Source: Oxalobacteraceae bacterium OM1 (GTDB lineage: Bacteria > Pseudomonadota > Gammaproteobacteria > Burkholderiales > Burkholderiaceae_D). From it: 36,198 nt of DNA. The notes beneath the pieces are model-generated. The model saw only the letters and a list, made by a program, of their open reading frames with translations, had not been told where the DNA came from and did no database searches. The position numbers and the translations under genes are program-made. The stretch covers positions 1-36,198 of the forward strand of contig SPQI01000137.1 of the NCBI GenBank assembly GCA_004570315.1, in the 5' to 3' direction. Every line of letters starts with the position of its first letter. Positions within the stretch are counted from its first letter, which is position 1. Positions 16,338-26,900 of this stretch are shown piece after piece.

Positions 16338-16892
16338 TCAACGATCCCAGCGCGACGGCCGCTCGATCCTTGGCATTTCGCGAATCTGGTAATTCGGTGG
16401 AAAGACAGGCGTTGGCCGTTGTTCAGGTTCGGCGGCCCGAAACACAACACGCGTAAATTCCAGATGAATCGGAAACTTCGTGACGCAGACCCTTCCACCG
16501 CACTGCCCTGGCTTGAATTGGATCAGCATGACGGCCCTGGCCACAAAGTCGGCAAGCTTCGCGTCAGGAGTCTTGAAGACGTTCACTTCGGTAGGGATGC
16601 CAAATTTATCGATAACCACCTCCGCGATCATCGTCCCATTGGCACCTCGAAGGTTTTGCGCGAGCTTCGCCGGCTCGACGATGGCGAGCAGTCCGCCTTC
16701 CGGATAGGGCGGTTCGTCCTGTTCGGCCAGGCCCGCGAAGAGGCTGCCGACGCGCTGCTTTTCTTCGACACTGAGACGACTGTAGGGGGCATCTAGGCGC
16801 ACGCGAGTCGGCCCTTGCACGCCGCCGTCGGCCGTGCGTCGAATGACGTCTTGCGGGAATTGGAAGGCCACTTGGTCGTCGAGATCGTCCAC
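16338..16892 (-). CDS. TonB C-terminal-domain-like protein, probably the severed second half of the gene upstream
   Basis: Read alone, it would start with GTG at 16892 and encode 184 residues. The part from about residue 85 to 150 (GTMIAEVVIDKFGIPTEVNV, then ADFVARAVMLIQFKPGQCGG) has the pattern of TonB-C domains: a strand with a Gly-x-Pro turn, then a helix with A-x-x-A and a final strand with paired Cys. The frame is the same as that of the gene ending at 16926 and only its TAG separates them. There is no ribosome site before 16892 and no signal peptide, so I infer one original protein of about 310 residues with two TonB-C-like domains. TonB-C domains normally contact outer-membrane receptors, but many orphan copies are periplasmic proteins of unknown role. 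Confidence 0.5.
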   Translation of the reverse strand: MDDLDDQVAFQFPQDVIRRTADGGVQGPTRVRLDAPYSRLSVEEKQRVGSLFAGLAEQDEPPYPEGGLLAIVEPAKLAQNLRGANGTMIAEVVIDKFGIPTEVNVFKTPDAKLADFVARAVMLIQFKPGQCGGRVCVTKFPIHLEFTRVVFRAAEPEQRPTPVFPPNYQIREMPRIERPSRWDR

Positions 16893-16925
16893 GCCGACAC
16901 CACGAGGCGCGAACTTGATCGCCCG

Positions 16926-17177
16926 CTACCAATCAAAACGCAATTCGGCTGATACTGCCTGACCGTCCTTCATCGCCGGTTTGGACCTGCAGGCCATCAA
17001 GGCTTTCGCCAATATGTCATCCAGATCCGTATGGCCGCTGGACTGCGTCATTTCCACCAGCTCCGGTGTACCGTCAGCCAATATCCGCAGTCGTACATGG
17101 CTGACGCCGCTACGGTTCTTCACAATTGCATCGTCCGGATACACGACGTTCTCGCAAGAGCCTTCAACGACATTCAA
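16926..17177 (-). CDS. Small TonB C-terminal-domain protein, part of a disrupted gene
   Basis: The 83-residue frame can start at TTG 17177. It matches a TonB-C domain closely: VVYPDDAIVKNRSGVSHVRLRILADGTP would be the first strands, SSGHTDLDDILAKALMACRSKP the helix and turn, ending AELRFDW. A signal-peptide frame precedes it and overlaps it out of register (see 17164-17311). Removing the ten extra bases at the junction would give one continuous secreted protein. TAG at 16926-16928 ends the frame, and the downstream TonB-like frame follows in the same register. This locus thus carries two lesions and is most likely a pseudogene in three pieces. Confidence 0.6.
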   Translation of the reverse strand: MNVVEGSCENVVYPDDAIVKNRSGVSHVRLRILADGTPELVEMTQSSGHTDLDDILAKALMACRSKPAMKDGQAVSAELRFDW

Positions 17178-17311
17178 CGAATGTCGGCCAAGATGATGGC
17201 TTGCTCTTGAAGTCCGCTCCGTAGCTAGCCAAGGATAGCGTCAACAGCAGTCCGGATACGGTACGCAGGAATGGCGAATTCATTTTTGGAGCGTTGTTGA
17301 TTTTTCTCATT
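17164..17311 (-). pseudogene. Signal-peptide fragment of the disrupted TonB-C-like protein
   Basis: From ATG 17283 (or 17311) the frame gives MNSPFLRTVSGLLLTLSLAS, a typical Sec signal peptide, then YGADFKSKPSSWPTFVE before running into a stop at 17164. The next frame begins with the same VEG/SCENVVYP context. At 17168-17185 the 8-base unit TCGTTGAA occurs twice, two bases apart; deleting one copy plus the two bases (10 bp) would join WPTFVE directly to GSCENVVYP. This is a likely slippage insertion. Confidence 0.5.
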
Positions 17312-17319
17312 GTGTTAAG

Positions 17320-17400
17320 CCCAGCTGGAGAGGTTGCCGTTGGTGTCGTAGCCGAAGCTGCCAATGCGCGAGACGCTCTGCACCGCATGCGGGCGCACCG
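17320..17400 (-). pseudogene. Displaced fragment of RHS core
   Basis: The minus-strand frame reads AVRPHAVQSVSRIGSFGYDT followed by NGNLSS and then a stop. The large RHS protein contains AVRPHAVQSIPGIGSFGYDA followed by NGNLTS (nucleotides about 19200-19275), and the DNA is nearly identical over about 75 bases. It lies beyond the immunity gene, where displaced RHS tips are usually found. It is non-coding debris from an earlier C-terminal exchange or duplication. Confidence 0.8.
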
Positions 17401-17467
17401 CACCGAGGGAGACCAATTTGTCATTGTCTTGTTCACCTGGTGTGTGGCTGTCTGCGGTCCCACAAAC

Positions 17468-17498
17468 AAAAAAGCCGCGCAATCCGATTTCTGGATTG
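17468..17498 (-). terminator. Possible terminator after the immunity gene
   Basis: On the minus strand a 6-bp stem CAATCC/GGATTG with a 7-base loop is followed by CGCGGC and then six T (complement of 17468-17473). The T-run is not directly adjacent to the stem, so this is a weak candidate. It lies about 30 bases after the stop of the gene at 17525. Confidence 0.25.
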
Positions 17499-17524
17499 AG
17501 TGGTTTTCGTTGCAATTGAGGAGG

Positions 17525-17941
17525 CTACAGCATGTCAATCGCTTCCAACTGGATACTTTCAGCCAGCATAATCACGGTCGCGCCATAGACTGGCTCAAGC
17601 TCCATCAAAGTCAAAGTTCCGGTGCGGATGCGGTCCAATTTCTCCGATAGCACAGACCACTCCAAGTCGCTGACATCCGGTGCTCGCCCGCGCATCATGA
17701 AGAACAAACGTTTCGCAGTTTCCGATTCGAGGCCGTCACTGGCGTCGAGTCTCGTTACGCGGTCAATGATGTTCGACAGTCTCATTTCGTTGACGACAAA
17801 GTCATCAATCCCTCGAACGACAATCTGCTTGCGCTTTTCACCTTCCCACCTGCACGTCACATCGATCCGAATTTCCTTCTTCGTTGGTTCGATACGAATA
17901 GCGTCAATTGTGGCCTCAGTCAAAACATTCCAATCTTCCAT
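17525..17941 (-). CDS. Probable immunity protein for the RHS toxin
   Basis: The protein has 138 residues, is acidic, and has no signal peptide or membrane span; I do not recognise a family. It starts at ATG 17941, nine bases after the RHS stop, and that stop codon forms part of its ribosome site (TAAGGAG), so translation is coupled to the end of the toxin. Small cytosolic, acidic proteins in this position are generally cognate immunity proteins that bind the toxin tip. The composition is visibly lower in GC than the neighbouring RHS and pilus genes, another trait of toxin/immunity cassettes. A displaced RHS fragment lies just downstream. Function is inferred from position; the sequence itself shows only a beta-rich N-terminal half and a helical middle with Glu/Arg-rich segments. 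Confidence 0.7.
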   Translation of the reverse strand: MEDWNVLTEATIDAIRIEPTKKEIRIDVTCRWEGEKRKQIVVRGIDDFVVNEMRLSNIIDRVTRLDASDGLESETAKRLFFMMRGRAPDVSDLEWSVLSEKLDRIRTGTLTLMELEPVYGATVIMLAESIQLEAIDML

Positions 17942-17950
17942 AGATTCTCC

Positions 17951-20900
17951 TTACTGCTGTGGCCAAGGCGAATAATCACGGCCCGGGTGTTCTCTAACGC
18001 CACCCGGCCACTCGTGGACATGCGGCCTTTCGTAGCCTTGGTGGGGCTTGTCGTAGTCCCTCAATGGCCTACCATCAGGTCCATATTCACGGGTTCGTCG
18101 TTCGCCCTCTTTGACTTCACCAGGTTCGCCACGGTCCGGGACGTCTTTTTCTCGACCTGGCTTAGCGGGCCCTTTCACACCATCCTTGTTGCCGTTCTTT
18201 TCGCCTTCGCTGTTCGTACCAGGCGTATCGTTGGACACGGCCCCCGCACCACTTCCCTGGTCGCCCTGGGCCATCTTAATCTGATTCTCGTACGCTTGAC
18301 GGGTCATTTCTCCCGTAGCCGGGTCCATAGCGCACTTATCACCGAGCTTACAGGGGTCATTTTGCAGTGCATTTCCCGGCGCGGTGAGCAGATTCATGAC
18401 CACATTGGCCTTGGCAAATGCCGCCGCGTTCTTCGCCAAGCCGGGCAATATCTCGCGCGCTGTGCGGAATGCATTGTTGAACACACCGAATGCTCGGTCC
18501 CGGGCCTGCTGCAACAGGAAGCCGCACGTTGAACCGCTGCACAATGGCAACTCCGAAAGCGCGCGAGAGCCAACGACTTCGACTACTGCTTCGTATCCGG
18601 TAGGGTCGGTGTAATTCGTCGGGTTATTCCAGACGTAGGCATAGCGGTTATAGCTCTGGCCGTTGGTCGGGTCTTGCACGAACGGATCCGCCGACATGAA
18701 GCGAGCAGTGAGCGGGTCGTACACCCGCCCGTTCATGTGCACGAGATCCAACTGGTCCAGCATTTCATGGCCGGTGAAGCCCCGGTTATCGACCTGGCCG
18801 TCCAACGTGTCCGGCGTGCTGCTGCCGTCGGTCGTGCGGCGCTTGCCCCAGGCGTCATACGCCAGCTTCTCGCGCAGGGCACCGGTGGCATCGCTGATGG
18901 CCACCACGCTGCCCAGGCGGTCGCTGTGGGTCCAGCTCAGCTCGCTGGTGGTTGCGTTCGGACGGTCGATCTCCACCCCCACGCCGAACGGCCAGTAGGT
19001 CTTCACCGTCACCTGCGTGCCGCTCGCATTGCGCTCGACTTCCTGAGCGCCGGCATACACCACCACACTACCGTCTTGGCGGCTCTGGCGGGTGCGCTGG
19101 TGTTCCGGCCCGTAGGCGAAGCTGGCGCTGCTGCTGCCCTTGCTGATGGCCGCCGGCAAGTCGAAACTGTTCCACGTCACCGTGCGCCCGGCCCCGCTGG
19201 TGAGGTTGCCGTTGGCGTCGTAGCCGAAGCTGCCGATGCCGGGGATGCTCTGCACCGCATGCGGGCGCACCGCGCTCGATCCCGGCGTCGGGTAGCTGTA
19301 GTCGCCCGTACCGACTCCGGTCTTGCCCAGCAGGTTGCCGACGCTGTCGTAGCGGAAGCTTTGCGCGGCCTGGCCCAACACCTGGCTGCTGGTCAGGCGG
19401 TTGAGCTCGTCGTAGCCGAACGCCTCCTGGAAGCCGCCGGCATCCCAGTACTGGGTGCGCTGGGTGACGTTGCCTAATGCATCGTACTGGTAGCCCTCCT
19501 GCAGGCGGGTGGCATTGGCGGCAGTGTTCAACTGCGCGCCTTCCAGGCGGCCGCTGTACGGGTTGTAGCTGCGCGTCTGCGTCAAACCATTGCCCAGCGC
19601 CAGCTGGGTGGCGCGGCCGGCGGCATCCTGCGTACTGACCTGCCACAGCACCTGACTGCCGCGTTCCAGCCGCGCCAGGTAACCATAGCCGTTGTAGCGC
19701 AGGTCGTAGGCCTTGGCCGCATCGCTGCCGCGCTGGTAGGTCTGGCGGATCGCTCGGCCCCACGCGTCATAGGTCGGCGTGCTGGTGTAGCTGCCGTCGA
19801 ACAGCACCTGCGTGGTCTGAGCAGGACGGCCCAGGCTGTCGTAGGTGTGCAGGCGGCGGTAGTCCTTGGCTGTTGGCGTGCCGGTATAGGCCTCGGCCAG
19901 CTGGCCAATGCCCGTGGCGGCGGTGTCGAACACCCAATGGCTTTCCAGGTCCGGCTCGTAGCGGGCCGTCAGACGTCCCAGCGCGTCGTACGTCAGGCGC
20001 GTGGCGGTGCCGGCGGCACGCTGCACCGGGTTGGTCTGCTGCCAGACCTGCCCCAGCGGATCGACATCGTAATGCGTCCAGCCACTGTCCGGGTCACGCA
20101 AGTCCGTCTTACGGCCAAGCTTGTCGTAAGTGACGGTCACCACGTTGCCGGCCGGATCGGTGGTGCGCACCAGGTTGCCGAACGGGTCGTACGTCATCTG
20201 TGTCAGGCCCGCCTTGGCATCCATCACCTGCACCACGCGACCGAGGATGTCGCGCGTCTCGATGCGTTGCTGGCTCTTGGCGTTGGTGCTGAGGGTCACC
20301 AGCCCCTGGTACTGGTTGGTGGCCGTCTGCGCCGCCCCGGCCTCATTGACGGTAGTGACGCTGGTCACCCGGCCGAGGTCGTCGTACAGCTGGCGCTTCG
20401 CCAGGCGCGACGCATCCGTGCTAAAGCGCGGCTGGTCGGCCTCGTACAGCCGGCCTTGGCTGTCGAAGCGTTGGTCAGCCACGACGGTGCGGCCATCGAA
20501 GCCCCAGGTGAGCGTACGCACCACGTGGCCGGCGCTGTCGCCGTAGACCACGCTCGGCACCGCGATACGGTCGGTACCATGGAAGCTGTCGGTGATGCTG
20601 GCAGTGACGGCCCCGGCCGGGCAGTCGCCCTGGCATTGCTTGAAGTACTGGCGCGTTTCGTTGCCGTCGGCGCGACGTTCGACCTGGGTACGGCCAAAGC
20701 CGTCCACCGTCCAGCTGGTGGTCAGGTTGTTCGGCCCGGTCATGCTCAGCAGCGCCCCCGTGCCGGCGTGGTAACTGCGCGTCTCAGCCTGGTTCAACGC
20801 ATTCTTGACCGTGACGGCAAAGCGGCCCTTCGCGTCATAGGTAATGTCGCTAACCGTGCGGCTGACCGCCGCGCCAGTGGACGGATCGGTCCAGCTGAGC

Positions 20901-23900
20901 GTCTTCCTGTTGGCCAAGCCAAACATGTTGCCGCTGCGGTCATACGTTGTCTGCAGTTGGAAAGCGCTATTGCCAGGCTCGAGCGACTCGGTCTGCAGCA
21001 GGCCAGTGCTCGGATCGTAGGTAAAACTGGTGCTGCGGCTGATGCTGCCGGCCACCGGATCCGACTTCGTTACCGTCACCGACGTGGCGCGGCCGATCAG
21101 CCAGCTGGTGCTGTCGTTGCTAAACACGCTGGTGGTGGTTTGCGTGGCGCTCTGGCCCTGTCCGGAGACTGTGGTGCTCTGGCTGGTCAGGTTGCCCCAG
21201 CCGTCGCCATAGGTGTTGGTCGTGGTGCTGGTAGCCAGGCTGCTGCCGTCAAGATCCTGGCCGGTGGCCGTGGACTGCTTGATGAAAGCAAACGTCGTCT
21301 TGCCTCCGCTAGTCAGTGTGAAATCCTGGCGGTCCAGCGTGCTCTGCGCATCGTTGAGCAGCACGCCGCTGCGCGAGGTCAGCTGGCTGCGGAGTGCCAT
21401 GCCGGTGTACGGATAGTCTTGCGCCAGGATCGACAGCGTCGAAATCCCGGAAGACTGGTCGGTGGTCTGCACCTTTGCAAAGCCCAATCCGCCGCGGCCC
21501 TGCACGTCAATTGCGCTGCCTTCAAAGCGGTAGGTGCCGCGCAGCCAGCCGCCCTGCCCGTTGGCGCGGCGCATTTCCTTGACTAGCGAACTCGGCGCCA
21601 TCACCGATTTCGGATAGACCGGCCTCTGCAGCGTGCCATCGATGGTGGCCAGTCGCGCAAAGACGCTGCTGTCGTCGCCACGCGCGTAATCGACTTCCTC
21701 ACGCTGGCCAATGCCGTTGGTCACCGCCACGAGGCGATCCTGAGCCGGCGGGCCGGCCAGGGTGACGGCGGTATAACCAGGTTGCTGAGTCGTGTTCTGG
21801 GCACTGACCCCATCCCACGGTCCCGCCGCCGACGGCGACAGGCCTGCCACATTACTGCCGGTCGAGATCACAAAGGACGGCACGCCGCTATCGTCTAGGT
21901 ATGCGGTCATACCGGAATCCGCCGCCGGCGTGTAGGCGAAGTCCTGGCACGCCATGCCGCTGCTGGTGTAACGGCACAGCTTCGAGGTGCCTGGACCAGT
22001 CACGGCGCCTTCGTCGTCACGCGGTACCACTGCAAACAGCACGCGGTTGACGCCGTCACCCAGCAGGTTGCCGACCGTGTTGCGGTAGCTGAACGAACGC
22101 GGCACGTCTTGGGTGGCGGTGAGCGCGCTGTCCAAGCGGCAGTCAACGCCGTTCTCGGTGCTCAGGCACACATAGACGCCCGTGGCCGCGCCCGCATTGG
22201 CGAGCGAGTAGGCAAAGTCTGTCAGGCCGTCGCCATTGACGTCACCCACGCTCTGCACGCCGGTGACGTTGGCCCCTCCAGTGTCAATGCCCTGGCAGAA
22301 CAGGCCGCCCTGCTTGTTGTAGCACACCGCGAGGCCGTAGGTCACCGTGTTGCCCGGATTGGATGGGTCGGTCGACGGTGTCTGCTTGCTCCAGCGGAAA
22401 TACAGGTCCGACATCGCCTGCCGGCCTAGATCCACGCCGGTCAGCTGGAAGGTGTCCGCGCCCAGCATCGCGGTCGACCCGGAGGTGACGGTCATATGGA
22501 ACGGATTGCATTGCATCGCGGCGTTGACGAGGGCACAGTCAGTGCCATTGCCACTGGTGTCGAACGGCAGCACGACGTGCAGTTTGCGTTCGTTGCGCAA
22601 ATCGATCAGCGACGGGATGCCCGTGCCACCGGCAGCGCAGTTAAAGCCAATCGCTCCGGTCGATCCGTAGGTATTCAAGCAGTAGGCCCAACGCTTGCCG
22701 ACGCTGTCGACCAACACCAGATCATCGCGGCCGTCACCGTCGAGGTCACCCGCCATCACTGCCGGCACGCTGCCGACGTTGACCTGGATGCCGGTGGCGG
22801 CCAGGTTCAGCACGGTATCAACCACCTGGCCATTCGGTAGGCGCACGCGCACCGTGCCATCCAGGTGCAGCGTCATGTCGCCGCACGGCGGCTCGCCGGC
22901 CGCGCCGCACGAACTCACCTTGGCCGCCGCGAAACTGGTGCGGCCGCTGCCGTCGAAGTCACCTTGGAAGCGTGCCGGGGTGCGGAATCCCACCATCGGC
23001 AGTGCAAACGGCTGACCCGGCAATGCCACCGGCTGCAGCGTGCCGCTGCTACCCCAGGTGAAAGTGGTCTGCGGCAGGCACTCCTGTGCGCCGGTGTTCG
23101 GGTTAGTCGCGCACGCCTGCATCCAGTCCACCAAACTGCGACCGCTGGCCGTGCTCTCGGTGTAGTGCAGCGTATGATCGCGCACCAGCACACCGCCAGT
23201 GCCGTCAGCCGCCGTGTCGGTGTAGGTTTTGACGTGCGTGAGCCGGCTGCGCAGGTCGTTGCGCGCACCACCGACGTACTGCAGCTGCGCGTCGCCGCGC
23301 GCTTCATACGTGAAGCGCACCGCCAGGTCCGGCTGCTGGCCGTTGCTGCTGTTGCCGCCATAGCGGATCTGCACCGGTAGGTACTCGCCGGTGGTGCCGT
23401 CCTGACTGTACTGCACCGTCAGGTAGTTGCCGCTGCGGTCCTCGGTGCGCGCCAGCGCCCAGGCCAGCGCCTGGCCGTCGCTGCGGCCGACGGCCGCGAT
23501 GGCGCTGTTGCCATCGACACCGTAGTAGTGGGTGCGACCATCTTTGGCCTCGACCTTAAAGCCGCCGTTGCCCAGGCGCGTCACCCGCGCGAACGTTTCC
23601 TGTTCGGTGCGATACTGCGCGCCCGCCGCCCAGTACGCGGCATCGTTGGCCGCCACATCCGTGCCCGGGTTGGCGCCGTCGGCGCGCACCAGGCGCATGC
23701 CATCCAGGCACAGCCGGTCGGCGGTGTCGAAGCTGACCCGGCCCGGCAAGCCATCCTGCGCGATAGTCTTGCCGCAGCGCTGGATCGACGACAGTCCGCC
23801 CAGTGTCCAGCCCAGTCCCGCCAGGCCGTTGCCACCGTTGCTGGAGTACGCCAGACTCAGCGCCGGCTGCAGCCCGGCCGTCCCCGGCGGCACCGGCAGC

Positions 23901-26900
23901 GCCATGCTATAGGTCGCCGCCCCGCCGTTGCCTACCGCCAGACCGCCCGCGAGACTGCCTGCGTCCGCGTTGCCCAGATGCGGCACCGATACCACCACCG
24001 GAATTGGCGTTGCGGAACTAGCACCCGTGCCGTTGCCGACGGTAAGCGTGACGCTTCCCGATTGGGCGAGCACGTTACCCATCGCGTCATAGGCGGACGC
24101 CGTGACGCTGTAGCTGCCGATGGCGGCATTGGTCCAGGTCGTGCTCCACGTCGTGCCACCTGCCGTTGCCGTGCCGACCAGCGTGCCGTTGGCGAAGAAT
24201 TTCACCGATGCAATCGTATTGTTGGTGCCGCCGACCGAAGCGGTCAGCGTAATCGGCGTACCAAACGATGCCGTCGCGCCGTTGAGGGGACTCGACAGCG
24301 TCAACGTGGTGGCGGCGGCGCCATCCACATAGATCTGATTGACCATCGAGTACAGCGTCGATGTCCCCTGGCGGACCTTGGCCATCACCGGGTACGGCGT
24401 ACTGCTAGCCGCCAGGCCGGACTTGCTGGCGTAGTAGGTGTCGGCCGCCGTGTCAGGCTGTCCAGCAATCCACTCGCCGTTGATGCTGAAGGCGATTTCG
24501 TCGTACGGACCGGTCCCGTTGGAGAGTTTGGCGCGCATGAACACGTTGGCCGGCGCCTGGTAATGGTCGCCGTCGAACGGCGTGGTCAGCGCGATGCGCA
24601 GGCTGCCCGGCATCGTGCAATTGTTGTCGCCGCACGGCAGGATGATGCTCTTGCCGCCCGCCGTCTGCGCCTGCACGTACAACGGCGTGCCGGCCGCAAT
24701 GCCACCCACTACTGTGGCGCTGACCGCCGACAAGTCGATGTTGAAATGGTGACCAGTGCCCGGCGTGTGGCAGGTACCCTGCACGGTGCCGCTTTCGGGA
24801 TCGCCGGACACATTGGCCACCCCGGAGAACACCTGGGTGCCGCCCATCGCCGCCGTCGGGGCATTCATGAACAGCTTGACCGCCAGCAGTTCGGTGCTGG
24901 CGTCCTCGCACACCCAGCCGTTGAGCAGCGGCGTGCTGGACCCATTGACGCGCACGCCATTGACCGTCCCCAGCAGGCTGCTGTTGGTGACATTGATCAT
25001 CACCGGCGCGGAATCGAAGATGTTGCCTTGCGTGTCGGTGCCGCGCAGCTTGAAGCGGTACACCCCCGCGTCCACGCTGGCCGTCGCGGCCAACGCGAGG
25101 TTGTTGGTGCCGCTCGGGTTCGAGCTCGAGACCGACTTCACGGGCGTGGCGGCATAGCCGAGGCCGCTGTCTTGGAGCAGGTCGACCTTTGCCAGCAGGC
25201 TGGCCGGGTGCGTACCCGTGCCATTGAACGTGATGGTCGCCTGCTGACCGCTCGGCACCCGCGTATTGGTGGGCGTGCCGGTCACGGTGGCAGTCATGCC
25301 GCTCGAGGCCGGGGTTACCGTGACAGCCACGTTCTGCGACAAGCCGCCGAACCACTCCACGAACTCTTGCACCATCTTCCACTGGAAGTTGTAGGTGCCC
25401 GGCGTCGTCGGGGCATTGATGCCGAAGGTGAAGGTCTTCTGGGCACCGGGCGGCACGGGCGCGTCGACGGCTACCCGCTCACTCAGCAGCCAGAATTGGT
25501 TGTTCTGCGGATTTTGGGTGCCGAGGTTGTACGCATCAGTTGCATTCCACGTGGTGTTGCCGGTGTTCTTCATGGTCACCGACACCGTGGTGTACTGGCC
25601 CGCGACCAGGGTGGTTGGCACGCTTTGCGACACGAAGGTCGCGTCATTCACCGCGGCGACCGTGGAGACCGTCTCGTTGACCGTGGTGGTGCCGCCCAGG
25701 CCGGAGGCCGTCCACACGCAATTCGTGGGCGAACCAATCCACGCCGGGTCGGCGACGCCATTGGTGGCACCGTTCAGCGCCAGCGTGCCGCTGCCGGCAA
25801 AACCCGACCCCGTGGAGGTGCAGTTGTACGCAACCGACGAGGCGTCGGATGACGTCCACGACAGAGTGTAGGCGCGGCCGGCGAGCATCGGGTTCGGCGT
25901 GCGCGTCACGGCAAGCGTCGGCACCTTGGCCACCGGAACGGCGACGTTGGTCGACAGATCGCCGAACCAGCCGACGTAGTCCTGCACCAGCTGCCATTGG
26001 AAGTTATAGGTTCCAGCGGTGGTTGGCGCGTTGACGGTGTAGTTGAAGGTGTACGTCTGGCCCGGGGCCACGGAGCCGGACACCGGCACGCGGTTCGGGC
26101 TGATCCAGTTGGTGTTGTCGGTCGGATTCTGCGGCCCGAGCTTGTAGTTATTGGCGCTCGTCCACGTCGTGTTGCCGGTGTTCTTGTACGTCACCGCCAC
26201 GGAATACGGCTGGCCCGGGACCATGGACGCCGGCACCGTCTGCGAGACAAACTGCGCACCGTTGACGGCAGCGGCCGTCGTCACCGTTTCGGTATACGTC
26301 TTCGTGCCGCCCGGTCCGGTCGCCGTCCAGGTGCAGGTGGACGGATTGCCGACCCAGGCGGCGCTGGCCGTACCCGACACGCTGCTGTTGGCGGCCAGTC
26401 CCGAGGCGCTCGCCGCATAACCGCCGGCAGCGTTGGGGGTGCAGCTATACGACACTGCGGTGGCGTTGGTCGTGCTCCAGTTCGCCGTGAACGCCTCGCC
26501 GGCCACCATCGGCGTGCGCGACACGCTGATCGTTGGCGGCTGCGGCACCGTCACCACGACATTGGTGGTTTTCGGGCCAAACCAGCCGACGAAATCCTGC
26601 ACCATCTGCCACTGGAAATTGTAGGTGCCGGGGGCCGTCGGGGCCGTGACCGGGAAGGTGAAGGTATAGGTATTACCGGGGCCAACCCAGCCCGGCAAGT
26701 TGATGCGGTTCGCGGTCGTCCAGGTCGTGTTGTCGACCGGGTTTTGCGAACCCAGCCGGTAGTTGCGCTCCGGCGCCCAGGTCGTGTTGCCGACATTCTT
26801 GTAGGTGATCGAGACGTTGTAGGTCTGCCCGGGCGCCATGGTGGTCGGCACCGACTGGGAGACGAACTCCGCAGAGTTGACCGGCGCGCTGGTATTGACG

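Noticed and set aside
872..17177. Reassignment of TAG to a sense codon in this organism
   Set aside because: At least four apparently intact genes (11780-12160, 6742-7263, fic, the immunity gene) end in TAG, and one of the interrupted genes also has a frameshift.
23528..25852. Long plus-strand open frame of 774 codons opposite the RHS gene
   Set aside because: It is very rich in Arg, His, Ala and Gly with no domain, and mirrors the codon-position GC bias of the strongly supported RHS gene on the other strand. Other long plus-strand frames at 19847-21586 and 25997-27616 are rejected for the same reason.
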